A program made the translations under genes and the position numbers. From positions 62,001 through 126,000 of the forward strand of contig JNEN01000919.1 in the NCBI GenBank assembly GCA_000697355.1: a stretch of DNA of 64,000 nucleotides. The letters run 5' to 3'. How positions within the stretch are numbered: the first letter of the stretch is position 1; each line of letters opens with the position of its first letter. Below are positions 11,981 to 23,975 of the stretch, in pieces. The notes beneath the pieces are model-generated. The model had not been told where the DNA came from and made no database searches. It worked only from the letters and a program-made list of their open reading frames with translations. The stretch comes from Syncephalastrum monosporum B8922 (lineage: Eukaryota > Mucoromycota > Mucoromycetes > Mucorales > Syncephalastraceae).

Positions 11981-14920
11981 CTATTGTTGGCCCGAAGACC
12001 AGTCGCCTACGATACGTTCGCGCTGACGATTTACGACCTGCGTCACTTGTTCCATGTTTTGTCCTGCGCGTTGGATCATCTTCTCCAAGTTGGCCATGTT
12101 ATGGTCGAGCATATCTTTTGCTTTTTGCGATTCCCGCAGGCGAAGATCCCAAGCGCGGTCGCTGTTCTTTTCAGGGCCATCAAAGTCCCCATATGAGACA
12201 GTGGCAGTCCTTGGCTCGTGCTCGGGATCGACCTTACCGAGCCAATCCCACATTCGGTCGCGACTCGCCTGCTCGTAGCTATCCATTTTGGCAGATAGTT
12301 TTCGCTCGGGCGGTGGTTGCATGAGCGCTGCGAGTTGCTGATCCATTTGGCTCATTTTTGTGGCAATGTAAAAATTGATGCCGACCAGCAGCAGCATACA
12401 AATCACGGTCAGTTGTGAGGTGGTGGGCAGTGTTGCATTCGAGAGTGTCCAGTTGACAGCTGCCATGGCGCCCGCCGTCAGCTTGGCTATCAGCGTCTCA
12501 GGCGCTTCCTCTTTGACTTCCGCCTTTTCCTTGCGCTGCTTGCGCTTGGCCTTCTTGCGCTTCTTGTCCTTGCGCTTGCCGCCCTCGGGTGAAGCACGCG
12601 CTCGCAGCCGTTTGCGCATGGCCACGTCCAGGTCCTTGTAGTACCCTTGCTGGCCTTCGATCGACGCTTTCTCAATGGTCGATTTGATCCAAGAGGACTT
12701 TGTAAATTCGACGGCGACGGTCACGAGCATCCTCACTTTGCTTTTGCCCGCCCACATTAAGCAGACGCGTGTCTTGACACTGAAACTACTGCCAGTCGGG
12801 ACATCGGGTGTTTGCGTGGTTGTAACCTGTGTAATGTAGTTCTCGAGATCAAGGTGTCGTACTTCTTCTTTGAGAATGCACCGCGTCGTTTTGGGTCCCA
12901 ATGATGCGTTCAGGTGCTTAACGTAGGTGATATCACGGACGTATTTTGCCTGTTCATTGCTCCGTTGCCATTCACCGACATTCACATCTGAGCGTAGATG
13001 TTAATACCGAAGCAGGGAAGGAATCCTTATCGTTTTCTCGTCTTACCGGTCGACTTTTGGTTATGGATCAAAAATTGCTTGACAAAATCGCTGGTATAGA
13101 GGAGGTTGTAAATCTGTTGGATGGTGCCGTCATAGACTTCGTCCATGACGACATTCGGGTAATGCTCGCCGTTGTTCATGCATGCGCACTCGGTCTTCTC
13201 CTTGGGTTGGACGGCCTCCTGCTTCCCATTGTCATCAAGCAGTAAGTTGGGCCCTTCTTGCGGTTCGGCAGGCGTAACGCCATTCACCTTCGGACGTGCT
13301 CCTGCCTCGGACACCGCGCGCCTGCGTGCCTCCGCGTCCTCGGCCATGACATTTTTAGGAGCAGGTAACGATGTGAGGGATGCATGGCGCTGACGACGCA
13401 AGGCTGTATGTGTGTGCGAGGTGAGTTGAGGATACGACCCCCCAAAAAAATAAGGTAGACGCTAAGAAATAAGACTTACCATCCCCGTCGGATTCGGATT
13501 CGGAAAGGGAGCCTTCGTCGGTGAAAGTGCCGGCCGTGCCAGTTGAGGAAAGGTCGTCGTCTTCAGACCCCGAGTCACGATCGGATGTGTCATCCAAGTT
13601 CAAAGACGAGACACCGTTGCTGTCGTTCCGTGGACGTGCATCGGGTTTTGACATGCGCCAGACGTCTGCCATGAGGTCATAGGCCTGGTCTCGTGAGAGG
13701 AAAGAAGCGAAGAAATGCTATGAAAGTGATGTATGACAGTCAGTGATCGACCGAATAGGGTAACGGCGGACTTTTTTTCCCGGTTTACCTTGGCTTGCGA
13801 AGTAGAAATCTGGATGGCATTTGGGATAAACAGCGCTGTGCTCCGCTTTTCTATTTCGATAATGTCGGTGAAAGCGATCACCAGCTGCATAATAAAAAGC
13901 ATGACAATATTTGTGTACATGAGCATGAAGCCATCAAGGAGCTGAAGTGTGTTGAAGTACAAATGGCTTACGTTGGTAACCCAGCCAAAGATATTGGCGT
14001 TAAAGCAAATGTGCTGTTCTGAGATATAAATGCGGCCTTGAAGAAGGATTTCCTTTTGAAGTGCGCAGCCAAAGTCTAATGAGAGAATGATGACGATGGG
14101 TGATGGGAGTACGACAAAAGGAGAAGAAGAGTGGTGTGAGTGTGAGTGAATGAGTGAGTGAGGATAGAAGATATTTGTGTATTATTTACTCACCTTCAAT
14201 GAGGGGATCGTCCTCTGGAACACTCCGAAAGAGGGCATGAAACTCTTGGTTTCGTTTTGCGTTGGCAGTCTCGAGGTTGCATGCGGTGGCGATAGAGCCA
14301 GCTGCGATGGAAGAACGGCCGCCCTCTGAGGTAGCATAGTCCTCAGTCTCATCAGAAGGCCGACGGGGTTCGGAAAGCGTCGTGGCACGCGATCGCCTGC
14401 CGTCCGCGGATGCGGCGGGTGGGTGGGGCAGCGACTTTTCCTTTTCCTTTATCTTGTCGACAACATCAGGGAGATCACTCGTTGAATACGTGGTTGACAG
14501 CGACGAGCCACGCGAACGGGACTTTCTGCCAAACAAACGTGAAGCGGCTGAGGTATGGGAAGAGGGCGGCAAGTGGTCGTTGGGGGCTGGGGAGGACGAA
14601 CGCGAACGCGAACGAGAGCGTTTCTGGTTGTCGTTATTGTTGCTGTTAATAACAGCCGTGGCCGTTTCAGTGGACATGGCGGGGATGTCAGGATTGCTCC
14701 TGGAGAATTGGTGGCGTGTGGGAGACTGGGATGGGGAGATGGGGGTAGGAGCAGAGATGTTGATGGGCGGAGGTAAGCCTGGGGAGCCTTCAGAGTTGCG
14801 TCTGCCAGAACTGTTGTAAGACGACGCAAGAGTGGTATCGATGGCAGGAGGCCGATCGCCTGAAACTGTGTTGGAATGGCCTCGTCGAGTGGGGCTCTGG
14901 ACTCGCAGGGAACGACTCAT
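11981..14920 (-). CDS. GRAM-VASt sterol-transfer protein (Lam/Ltc/Aster family)
   Basis: Probable ER-anchored lipid-transfer protein carrying sterols at membrane contact sites. Multi-exon. Order: Ser/Arg-rich disordered N-terminus; GRAM domain split by introns (FHALFRSVPEDDPLIEGE, then DFGCALQKEILLQGRIYIS, ICFNANIFGWVTN, LVIAFTDIIEIEKRSTALF); acidic Ser-rich linker; VASt domain beginning DEVYDGTIQQIYNLLYTSDF and continuing VRDITYVKHLNASLGPKTTR; a Lys/Arg-rich stretch; one C-terminal transmembrane helix (LTVICMLLLVGINFYIATKM); and a helical tail. This is the Lam/GRAMD1 order. The start is ATG 14918-14920; the open frame begins six codons earlier at a GTG. The TATATAAAAA sequence at 14944-14953 is very close to this ATG. 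Family secure, individual fungal paralogue not assigned. Confidence 0.85.
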
Positions 14921-15787
14921 AGCTATGCTGCTGATCACCCGCCTTTTTATATAGGATCGAGGCGAAAGAGAGTTTGACTTCTAAATATGGCCTGGCTCTC
15001 TTTTTTTTTTTATTCTTTTTTCTTTCTTTCTATCTTGCTTCGCTCTGTCCCCGCTTCCTGCCCATTGCACCTCTCACCCCCACCCCCACCCCCCGTTATA
15101 GAACTCTGCGTTTTTCATTCTATCTCAGAGCCTTTTCCCTTGTTCATACCACTCGTCAGCTTATGCTTGCCTTCCACCTTCCTGCCGTTGTTTATAATCC
15201 CATCATACTTCGCAATAACATGGCGTCCATACATCTCAGACCCGACACGTGTTAAATTCCAAGTTGCATGCTGCTGCGCGGGCCATAAGCCCGCCTTGGT
15301 GCTACCGCTATGCTGAGTCGTAGGGCAAAAGGACACTCAATGTATACATTGATGCGCATGTGCGTGCGTGTGGGTGGGTTGGCTGACGTAAGGAAAATGG
15401 GAAATGTCAGTGAGTATGACGACTGCCTCCGTCATTTGGAAATGCACCTGTGAATACCCTTTTTCTGTATCTTTTTTTCTTCTCTCATTTCCTTTTATCC
15501 CTTTTCTTTTGATTGTTCTTCATTATCTCAGGCATTACGTTTATGTAACTGTAACTACGCGTAGTAGGAAGTAGGGCTACTATATATATACATAGAACAT
15601 ATATATATAATGTATGTGTGCAGATACCGTCAGAGACAGACATGTGTACAGTAGATGTCATAAAGATGTGTATATATATGTGATTTGGCTGAGTTTGATA
15701 TGAGGAGCAAGAGTCCAGGACTTCTGATGGACTGAGCAAATAGCATTCTTATTTTTGTTGCGGACAACGAGTCTTCATGTGTCGAGG
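14921..15787. other. Divergent intergenic region, 0.87 kb
   Basis: Separates the divergent GRAM gene and the Q/P/S-rich gene. It holds pyrimidine-rich stretches, a C-rich patch near 15075-15095, and alternating TA tracts at 15582-15610 and 15668-15680. No coding exon recognised. Confidence 0.5.
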
Positions 15788-18070
15788 ATGAAAGTGCGTG
15801 CTCTTTTATTAGGGTACTTTAACGACCAAAAGCCGCTTTATGTGTACCGCCCTTCTGCGGACTCGGACCTCTTGCTCTACAAACTTTCGGATATCGCCCT
15901 CCTTTTCAGCTTGCCGCATCTGCCCCACCATCCGTCCCTGGCCGCCAATCAGATTGCCCATTCGCCACAGTGTTATCGCGACGACAAGGGACTGTACCTC
16001 TCGACGCAGCTGCTGGCCAACACCGCCGTTCATTTAAACAAGTATCTTTTGGCCGAACTCTGCAAGCTCAAGCCATCCGATTACGCTGCTGGTTTTGCCG
16101 ACTCGATCTTGAAAACTCTCCCTCGATTTGACCGCGTCACGATTGGCGACTGGATACCCATGGACCTCGCTCTCATCCAAAGCTCCTCCTCATCCTCTCC
16201 CTCATCCTCTTCTGCCTCTGCCTCTGCCTCTGCTTCTAGTACTTCTTCTATCATTACATCCACTACTGCTACGGCTACTACTGCTAATTCAATTACTACG
16301 ACCGCAATACACCGGGACCCGCCCTTGCTGCCCTCGCAGCAACCACCCACTTCAGCCCAACATCAACAGAAGCATCCGCAGAAGCAGTCTTCTCAGCCGG
16401 CTGCTTCCATACCCGACTCTCGAGACCACCCAGATCCCCCTCCCTCGCCTATTCACCGTGTCAAGGCAGAGCCTGTCTCGCCTTCCTACGTCCCGGCTTC
16501 TCCTACCATGGAGAAGGATAAACCGCCAGAGCACCCGCATCAGACCCAGACCCAACAGCAGCAAAACCAGACTCAAAACAGCAACCATCAGCCCCATCAT
16601 CAACAGGATCCGATGGCACTGGATGCCGTCCTTACCGAAGCCAATGGCTCGGCCCCGTCCTCGAGGCGGCGAAGCGGGGACGTCTCCTCAGATAAAGTTT
16701 AATATCTGTTCTGTATATGTAATGTATACAGATCAATTATGAATCTCATCTCACCTTTTCTTTTTTTGTACCCTGTTTCCATTCTCCATCCTTCTAGACA
16801 AAGCTCAGAGCATGAACCCAACAAGCGGCCGCGGGTGAACGGCACCACAGCCGAGGCAGCCGGAAAGACACCTCTCCGAAGTGTCCTGCCAAAGCCTGTT
16901 CATACCGTCAGCTCTCAGAGCCAGATTCCACCGCCTACCGCCAACGGCTCCTCTCTGTTGGCCAAGCGTCTCTCCGCCAAGCACGGCAAGAACGCCCGTA
17001 ACCTTACCATCTATGCCCCTTCCTACACCGAGCAGCAAGCCGCTCTCGGCGTGCGGTCGGCCCCGCTTAATACCAACTTTATCCAGCAGCAGCAACAGCA
17101 GCTCCAGCAGCAGCAGCAGCAGCACGCCGCGCACGCTCAGCAGCACCCGGCCCATACGCCTCATCCGCATAAGCAGGCGGTGCACCATCAGCAATATTAC
17201 CATCACAGGCTGCCCCAGCTGCACCCGCATGACGGCCCGCGCACGAGCCTGCTGCAGCCGGATCACACGCTGGCCCCGCTCCTCTCGCCGCGCGTCCCGT
17301 CCAGCCGAGAGAAGCAGGAGTTTGCTATCCCGCCCATCGTCCCTTCCCAGCAGCAGCCGCCCCTCACCGCCCACCCCTCGTCGTATGCCTCTTCATACCA
17401 ACAGCACCAGCAGCACCAGCAAGGCGGGCAGCCGCCGCCACAACAGCAGCCGCGTGGATCGCAGGCTTATTACGGGCGCTCGGCCGACCTGCCCACCACC
17501 GCAGCCGCCGTGCCTCTGCCGCCCCAGACGCCCACCACCAACTCGTTCTCGGCATTGCAGCGCCAACAGTTCTTGCAGCCTTTTGAGCACCTCTTTGATA
17601 CCATCGAGACCACGCGCACGCTCAAGTCCACCCTGGACGACCAGATCCGCCGCTCGTCCACGCTCATGCAGACGCTGCAGGCCTCGTCCACCACCATCGA
17701 GGGTCTTGTGCGGAACCAGGTCAAGGAAGCACAAAAGGAGCTCATGGGTCAGGTCGATTCTGCCATCGAAAGCGTCCTACGCCGTATTGAGAAGCTCGAG
17801 TCCAAGGCCGGCAAGGACCCGGCCCCGCGTCCTGCCGCGGGCGAACCGCCGTCAGAGCACGCCTATCCACACCCAACCCACCCGCAACGGTACGCCTCGT
17901 CGCACCCGCCCGACGACGACGGGTCGCCCCGGCCTGTCCTCAAAAATGGTCTGCAAAGCCCACCCACGATTGTGCGTTCTCAGAACGAAATTGGCCCAGA
18001 AGAATATCAAGGAGTCCTCAATGCGCTGCGGGATCGACTGGATCGCCTCGAACGCCAGCTGGATACGTAA
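15788..18070 (+). CDS. Unrecognised protein with conserved-looking N-terminal domain and disordered Q/P/S-rich body
   Basis: Starts at ATG 15788 (the open frame before it begins at a non-ATG codon). Exon 1 (15788-16696) encodes a compact first 130 residues (MKVRALLLGYFNDQKPLYVY, HHPSLAANQIAHSPQCYRD, LLAELCKLKPSDYAAGFAD) and then low-complexity Ser/Ala/Thr and Gln/Pro sequence. After an intron, exon 2 encodes HEPNKRPRVNGT (possible nuclear localisation signal), Gln/His-rich stretches and a helical segment followed by a C-terminal coiled coil (ALRDRLDRLERQLDT). Frame continuity favours acceptor 16810; the better-looking TTCTAG acceptor at 16797 would put a stop in frame. Length about 722 aa. 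The layout suggests a nuclear scaffold or transcription-related protein, but I do not recognise the family. Confidence 0.6.
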
Positions 18071-18550
18071 AAACAATTCATTCCTTTCTTTTGCTACCTT
18101 TTTACCTTTTAACAGTTATTTGAACTATTTGCCCCCATCCCTTTTGCATTCCAATTCCTTTGCTTTCTATCTCCCCATTTTCCTTTCTTTCCTTCCTTTT
18201 TGATAAACTTGATCTTTGGCGTCCTCCCCGTCACTTGAGTTTGGCTACGTGGAAATCAAACATGATTTTTCTTTTTGTTCTGCAAAATATTACTAATTAT
18301 ACCTCATTTCTGATTTTCTAAAGGGAGCAAAGAGGGTCTGGTGTGGTGTGGTGTGTGAGTGAGAGAGTGAGACAGTGTGAGTGAGACAGTGTGAGTGAGA
18401 CAGTGTGAGTGTGTGTATAGCCATATGGTGAGTAAGTGAGTGAGTGAGTTGTAAGGTTGCATGGAATTGGTAGAGAGAAAAAAAACTATGAATGGGATGA
18501 GGGTGCGTTGTAAGGTGAAAGAGATAATAAGGCGGCAAGAGTAGGTGCTT
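18071..18550. other. Convergent intergenic region, 0.48 kb
   Basis: Shared 3' flank of the Q/P/S-rich gene and the importin gene. Pyrimidine-rich on the left and GTGAG-rich on the right, including a 14-bp tandem repeat listed separately. No gene seen. Confidence 0.6.
18369..18410. repeat. 14-bp tandem repeat, three copies
   Basis: Unit GAGACAGTGTGAGT occurs three times head to tail (18369-18382, 18383-18396, 18397-18410) inside a longer GTGAG-rich minisatellite-like tract. Confidence 0.9.
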
Positions 18551-21500
18551 TTAACCGACCAGCTTCTGGCGTCGCTGCTCAGCAGTGGACATGATCGACA
18601 TGATCATGTTTTGCTGCTCAGCGTCCAGATCCTTGGTCAAGGCCGTGTACGATGCCGAATTGTTCTCTTGAAGGCCCTTGAAGACTTCACCGAATCGTAC
18701 ATAGGGATCAATCTGGTCCAGAGGAGACTCGAATAGGATCTCCTCCTCGATCTCCTCGTCCAAGTCATCAATCTCGGACTCACTGGAGTGATTACCCGAG
18801 GTCTGCTGAGCCAAGTACTCGAGATACTCCGTATCCTCGTCGTGCACGTCCTCATCGCCCTCATCGTCCTCGTCATCGACGCTGCCGCCGCCGTTCAGTT
18901 CACTGTCGAGGTCATCACCGTCGAGACCATCATCGAATCCTTCGCCGTAAAACTTCTCCATTTGTTCCCGGTTCTCGATGGCCTTGGGCAGCGAGTTGAA
19001 CACGTTCACGATGCCGGCAAGCACCTGGGACCAGCCGGCCTGCAGGGAAGGTGGGATTTGCTCCGCCGGCAGTTCCAGGAGCGCGCATAGCGCGACGATG
19101 ACAAGCTTCTTGTCATGCACGCGGGAGAATTTCTCGAGGGTGTTGAACCAGAGTGTAAAGAAGCCTTGGGTCCACTGATTCTCCTCCAGCAAGCGCAGCG
19201 TCAGGGCTGCGTTGTAGTACAAGCAGTTGATGACGACTTCCAAGCAGTGCACTCGGAATTCCATCGTCTTCATGGAGCCCGTGAAGATGTACTGGAACGC
19301 CAAGTTCAAGAAGGGAGCAATAAACTGGATACACGTATGAGACATCTCTGTTTTCAACCCTCTTTTTTTTCCTTACCCCATCGACTTGGCCACGGCAGTT
19401 CAGCAATGCCGACTCCATCAACTTGCATGCACACACACGATCATGCTCACCGAGACGGTCACTCTTCATCACCGTATCAATGATGTCAAAAGTCATGCGC
19501 TGGATGTTCTCGTTTGTCACAAACACGTCCTTGCCGTATGAGATATAGTTGTCCAAGGGGGGCAACATCTCGTCCATATAATCGATACCCGAATCCTTGA
19601 ATGCTTTGTAGATGAGCTCAAAGACACCCCACATGGTGGGTGTGACGCGCTTGGCGGAGAAGGTGCAGGAGTCAATGATCTCAAAGATCTCGTCGTACAA
19701 GTCCAGGATGCGGTTCTCGAGGGTGTAGGTGATGACAGGCAGGAGGGCATTTTCGAGCTGCTGCAGTACATCAGGCGTGCTCTCCAAGCTGAGGATCAAG
19801 GTGCCGATGGTCTTGAGGACACCCATTGCAGCCATCGTCTTGTCACTCATCTCATCGACGTCGCCGTTAAAGGACGCGTCCTCATCCGCCAGAGCCTGTT
19901 GGTTCGCCTGAGCAAGATCTTCCATGATGCGCAGGAAGGTGTCGCGCAGCTGCGTGCAGAGCTGCACTGCAAAGGGCGTCAGCTGCTCCGCAAACACCTC
20001 GACAAACTCCTCCATGACACTGGCCAAGGTATCGATGTCGATCTCGTTCGTAAGACGCAGGAGTTCCTCCATGATGAAAGGCAAGTTCGGGGCCATTGCG
20101 TTGCGGACACTCTCGTGGCGGATCATGGGCTGCAGCGCCAGTGCGGCCTGCACCTTGACAGGCAGCTCTGAATCGCGAAGCGCGTTGAGGACGCTCTCGT
20201 AAAGAGTAGCCAGGTTCTGCTCGTTGGCAAAGTCAAGGTCGCTAAAGTGGCGGGTCATGTCGCACGCGCGTGCACGGAGGTAAGGAAACGGGCTACGGAA
20301 CTCGGGGAACACGTGTGTGACAAAGAAAGGCTCCATCATACTGGCGACAGGCGATTTCTGACGAAGGACCTGGTGAGCGAGGCAGCCGATCATGCACAGC
20401 GCTCCATCCTTGTCGCGACCATTCTTTTGCTCATCCGGGGTTTCCAGATACTTGTTGAGGACATTGTTAATAAAGTTGAGGATGCCCATAAACGTGTGTT
20501 TCTTGCGGTCGCGCGCCAGGTCTACGAGAAGGTTGATCGAGTTGGTCTGGGGAGAGTGGAAATCCATCAGAGGGTCAATCTTCTTGTGCACATATTCAAC
20601 CGGGTCCTCCGTCCAAAGTTCCTCATCCTCGACCGAGAAGCACAATTGGGGGTAGATAAAGTGGGCAACAAGCGTCTCGGTGTGGGGCTTGAGAATCTGC
20701 CAAGTGGTCTTGTGCTTGATGCTGTCGTCAAAGAAGGCAGCGGCGAGAGCCAGGCACTTGGCCGAGATCCAGATTTCCTTCTTGATCCATCCTTCGATCT
20801 GCTTCAGGTAGGTTTGCAGGATGTTGGGTGCAAAGTTGGCGACGAACCCTTTGGCAAACGCGGTATATCTGCTGCTGCTCGGCGGCAGCAACGCAGGGTT
20901 GCCATACTTGCCGAATAGGCGGTTCAGACAGTGGTAAGCCCACTTCTTGGTCTTCCACCAGGGATATTTTTCACGCTCCTCGGGGTCAGCCGGCAGCGCC
21001 TCGAATGGGATGGGCTTGTCAACCAGCTGAATGAACATGGTGCCCCAGGCGACCAAGGATGATGTCTCCTGCAAGCATTTGGGAAGATCGACCTGATAAA
21101 GCCCCCAGTCCTATTAGCTCGCTGTTTCCTCCTTCCCCTTTCCACCCTCCCCCATCCTCGAGTATACCTGAATGCCAGAGTGGTAGATTTTGAGGGCGAG
21201 CTTGAGCATCTCGGCAGCTTCGATGGTTTCCGAGTTAACAAGGTTGCTGCAAATGGATTGAATGGCGGGGAAGGTATGCTTAATAATCTGCTGTAGCGGC
21301 TCGCGACGCTCCATCGAACGCCATCTAAAAAGATAGAGTGTAGAGAGAGGGAGAGAGAAAAAGAGAGAGAACTGTGTCAGATGAAGGCCATGGTTGGAGT
21401 ATATCACTTACTGATAGACTTTGACAACTTCGCGCAACGCCAAGAGAGCGACATAGACCATACGAGGTTCGGAGGAGGTGAGCAAACTTTGGACCTCATT

Positions 21501-22071
21501 GACAAAGTTGGGCCATTGCTCGGGAAAGTCGTTGCTCAGAATAGTGTTGAGGGAAGAAGTCAATTGCACTCTATAAGAAGGCAAGATGAAAATGAGTAAA
21601 CCTGCGATTCCTGCAAACTGGTGTCTGGTTTGCTTACTGGACAGCACTGGGTGCGCGCAACAAGGCCTGGAGAATAGACTGCTTGACCATGTTACGGTCG
21701 TCTTCGTTGATAGGGTTGGCAACATCGTTGGCGCGGTCCCAAGCTTTGTTCATGCGGTTCTTGAAGTAAATGGCAGCTACGAGCACCCGTCAATGAGCTT
21801 GAAACGCCTCTCCAACCCAACCATGACTTTACCTGCTTGCCGAGCGCCGAGCTCCAACTCCTCTGAAGCCAGAATTTGCAAGACAATGGGTAAAAAGCCA
21901 TTGTGCTTCTCAATCTGTTCGCCGAGAAAGAGGTTAGCATAAAGAAGAGAAACAGACGACAGCAATAGCAGCTATACGCACATTCCGAATGTTGAGCTCA
22001 GCCTGCTTGTGAACGTTCGGATCCGGATGGTAGGTGGAGACAAACAGCTGGTAGACGGTCTGTTGATCCAT
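18551..22071 (-). CDS. Importin-7/8 type karyopherin-beta (Nmd5/Sxm1 family)
   Basis: Nuclear import receptor of about 1,040 aa built of HEAT repeats. The N-terminus from ATG 22069-22071 begins MDQQTVYQLFVSTYHPDPNV and is split over several exons up to about 21070; the large central exon (21074-19350 region) encodes TFAGYLLEY-like positions of the family such as PYLRARACDMTRHFSDLDF, VKVQAALALQPMIRHESVR and LYDEIFEIIDSCTFSAKRV. The last exon encodes a long acidic stretch (DDGLDGDDLDSE; DDEDDEGDEDVHDEDTEYLE), as in the Ran-binding importin-7/8 group, and ends QRRQKLVG. Known relatives import ribosomal proteins, histones and MAP kinases; cargo here is unknown. Divergent from BCS1 across 1.9 kb. 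Confidence 0.9.
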
Positions 22072-23975
22072 CGAGTATATGCAATGTATTTATATGATCG
22101 GGAAGGAACTGTACAAGTGCTGAAAGTAAAGCGTCTGCGTTCCTGGTCTTCGAGACAAGGAACAACCCTCTCTCTCTCGCTCAATCAATGCGCGACCCAA
22201 AAAAAAATTTTTTTTTTTCCTTTCGCAACTGCAGTACACGGTACCCTAAAATGGTTTGGCTCAGTAGCAGATCTTTCCATCTTGCTTTTGTGCAGTGTTG
22301 CCATCTTACGTGTATTGAAGAAGCCTGCCAACTATCGATAGAGCGCCAAAAAGGCTTGTCGAGATGGAATGCGGTTATAATTACCCAGTCACTCAATTAA
22401 CGCACTATATCGTGCTTTTAGTAAAGATGAAGTAGGTGAAAGGCATCAAATCAGTCCACTGGATCACATAATGACAACCTAAAATAAGCTGACATTATCG
22501 CTCATTTAGTATCAGAAGCATGCTTCCCATGCCTTACAACCGATACATAATACCTATTTAGCAAGAGCTACACAGGTAGTAGCATAGCTACGCTAAACCG
22601 ACAATGAGCCAAATGCCGACCACAGCGAAATTGACTGACCTATATTGTACTCCTCAAAATCATTTCCACTGAGGAGCATTGGTCTCAGTAAGGGACTAGT
22701 TGGAAATGTATATGAAGTAAGTAGTTAACGTGAATTTTGCTCTTGCAAATCTGTTTGACGGGTCAGCAGATAACAATGACGAGAGATAGAGCACCAACTA
22801 TATTTCATAGCTCAGACCCACCGATGTTTTGACATTCACAGATATGGTTTTAGAACAGTGGTCATTGTCGCATTCTTATTAATGGGTGCTCTCGGAAACA
22901 GCGTCGGAAAGGCTTAGCTCAATTCATGAGCTGTAGGAATGGTACGATGGGTTTTGTCGCATGCAGCGCACTGGCTTTTCTGAGTAGTAGCTTTGTTGTG
23001 CAGATACGGCTCGTTAGCCTCATAATACCTTGTACATGCTACATGCTGCACTTATTACAAAAGCTGGGCTCAATAATCATAGAAGGATAAAGTTGATCAT
23101 CTGGGCTACATTACCATAGCTTAAGCGACACAAATACTAGTAAACAGTCATGATGAGCCTCATGCAATTTTCTTTGAAGTGAGACAGGATATAACAGTGA
23201 CAAGCAAAAAATAAAAAGTAAACCCAGGGTAAATCGATACAAAGGACGACTGACAATGACAAGCGGACCTTCGAGGCAACTAGGCTTGTGCAACACAAGG
23301 CTGCATACAGGCGTTTCCATATCTGGAAGAAAGTTACTATGGTAACCCATCTACGTCATGATGTCTCTGGCATTTGGAAATGTCAAACCTGCAAATCAAG
23401 ATAATTTACATACTGAGTAGATATATCGAACTCGCAACGTGAAGCTCAGGAAAGGCTTGATCTACCTGAGTCTGGGTAACGAATGACCCGTTTAGTGCAG
23501 TCAATCTCACTAGCAATGGATCAGCATACTTGTTTTCTTCGGCAAAGCTAATAATTTCGTGCCCTCTCCCGGAGGAACAAGTCTGATAGGAAAAGCGCGC
23601 TCTGGATAAATTTCATAAGAGCATCGGCCCAGAGCAGGAGGTTCACATCTGACGAGACACACTGGTTACACACGGCCGATTCGAGCTCGAAGAGCAAAAG
23701 GAGAGGTAAAGTGTAGCATGAGCATAGGCAGCAAAGAAGTGTCGCTAAATCATATACTGCATTGAATTAGAAGGAAGGGATGCTGCGGCAAACGGTATTT
23801 TACATGAAGGCGCAGCAAATAATTGTTGGTGGTACGTTGCGGATGTTGTGGTCGCTTGCCGCAGTCGGACAACCACTCCAAATCGAAGCGTGATGGAACT
23901 GGTATAAATAGAGCAGAGAAAGGCGCGTGGCACTGTCAGTTGCTTAGCCCTTTCATCCCTCTGTCGTCCTCTATC
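22072..23975. other. Divergent intergenic region, 1.9 kb
   Basis: Between importin and BCS1. A homopolymeric A/T run (about 22199-22218) sits 130 bp from the importin ATG. A 79-codon minus-strand frame at 23350-23111 has a hydrophobic stretch but no other support. The BCS1 TATA box lies at the right end. Confidence 0.5.
23903..23910 (+). promoter_or_regulatory. TATA box of BCS1-like gene
   Basis: TATAAATA, 66 bp upstream of the BCS1 ATG and followed by a pyrimidine-rich leader (CCCTTTCATCCCTCTGTCG). Confidence 0.6.

Noticed and set aside
23111..23350. 79-codon minus-strand frame with a hydrophobic stretch
   Set aside because: No homology signal, no promoter or intron support; could be chance.
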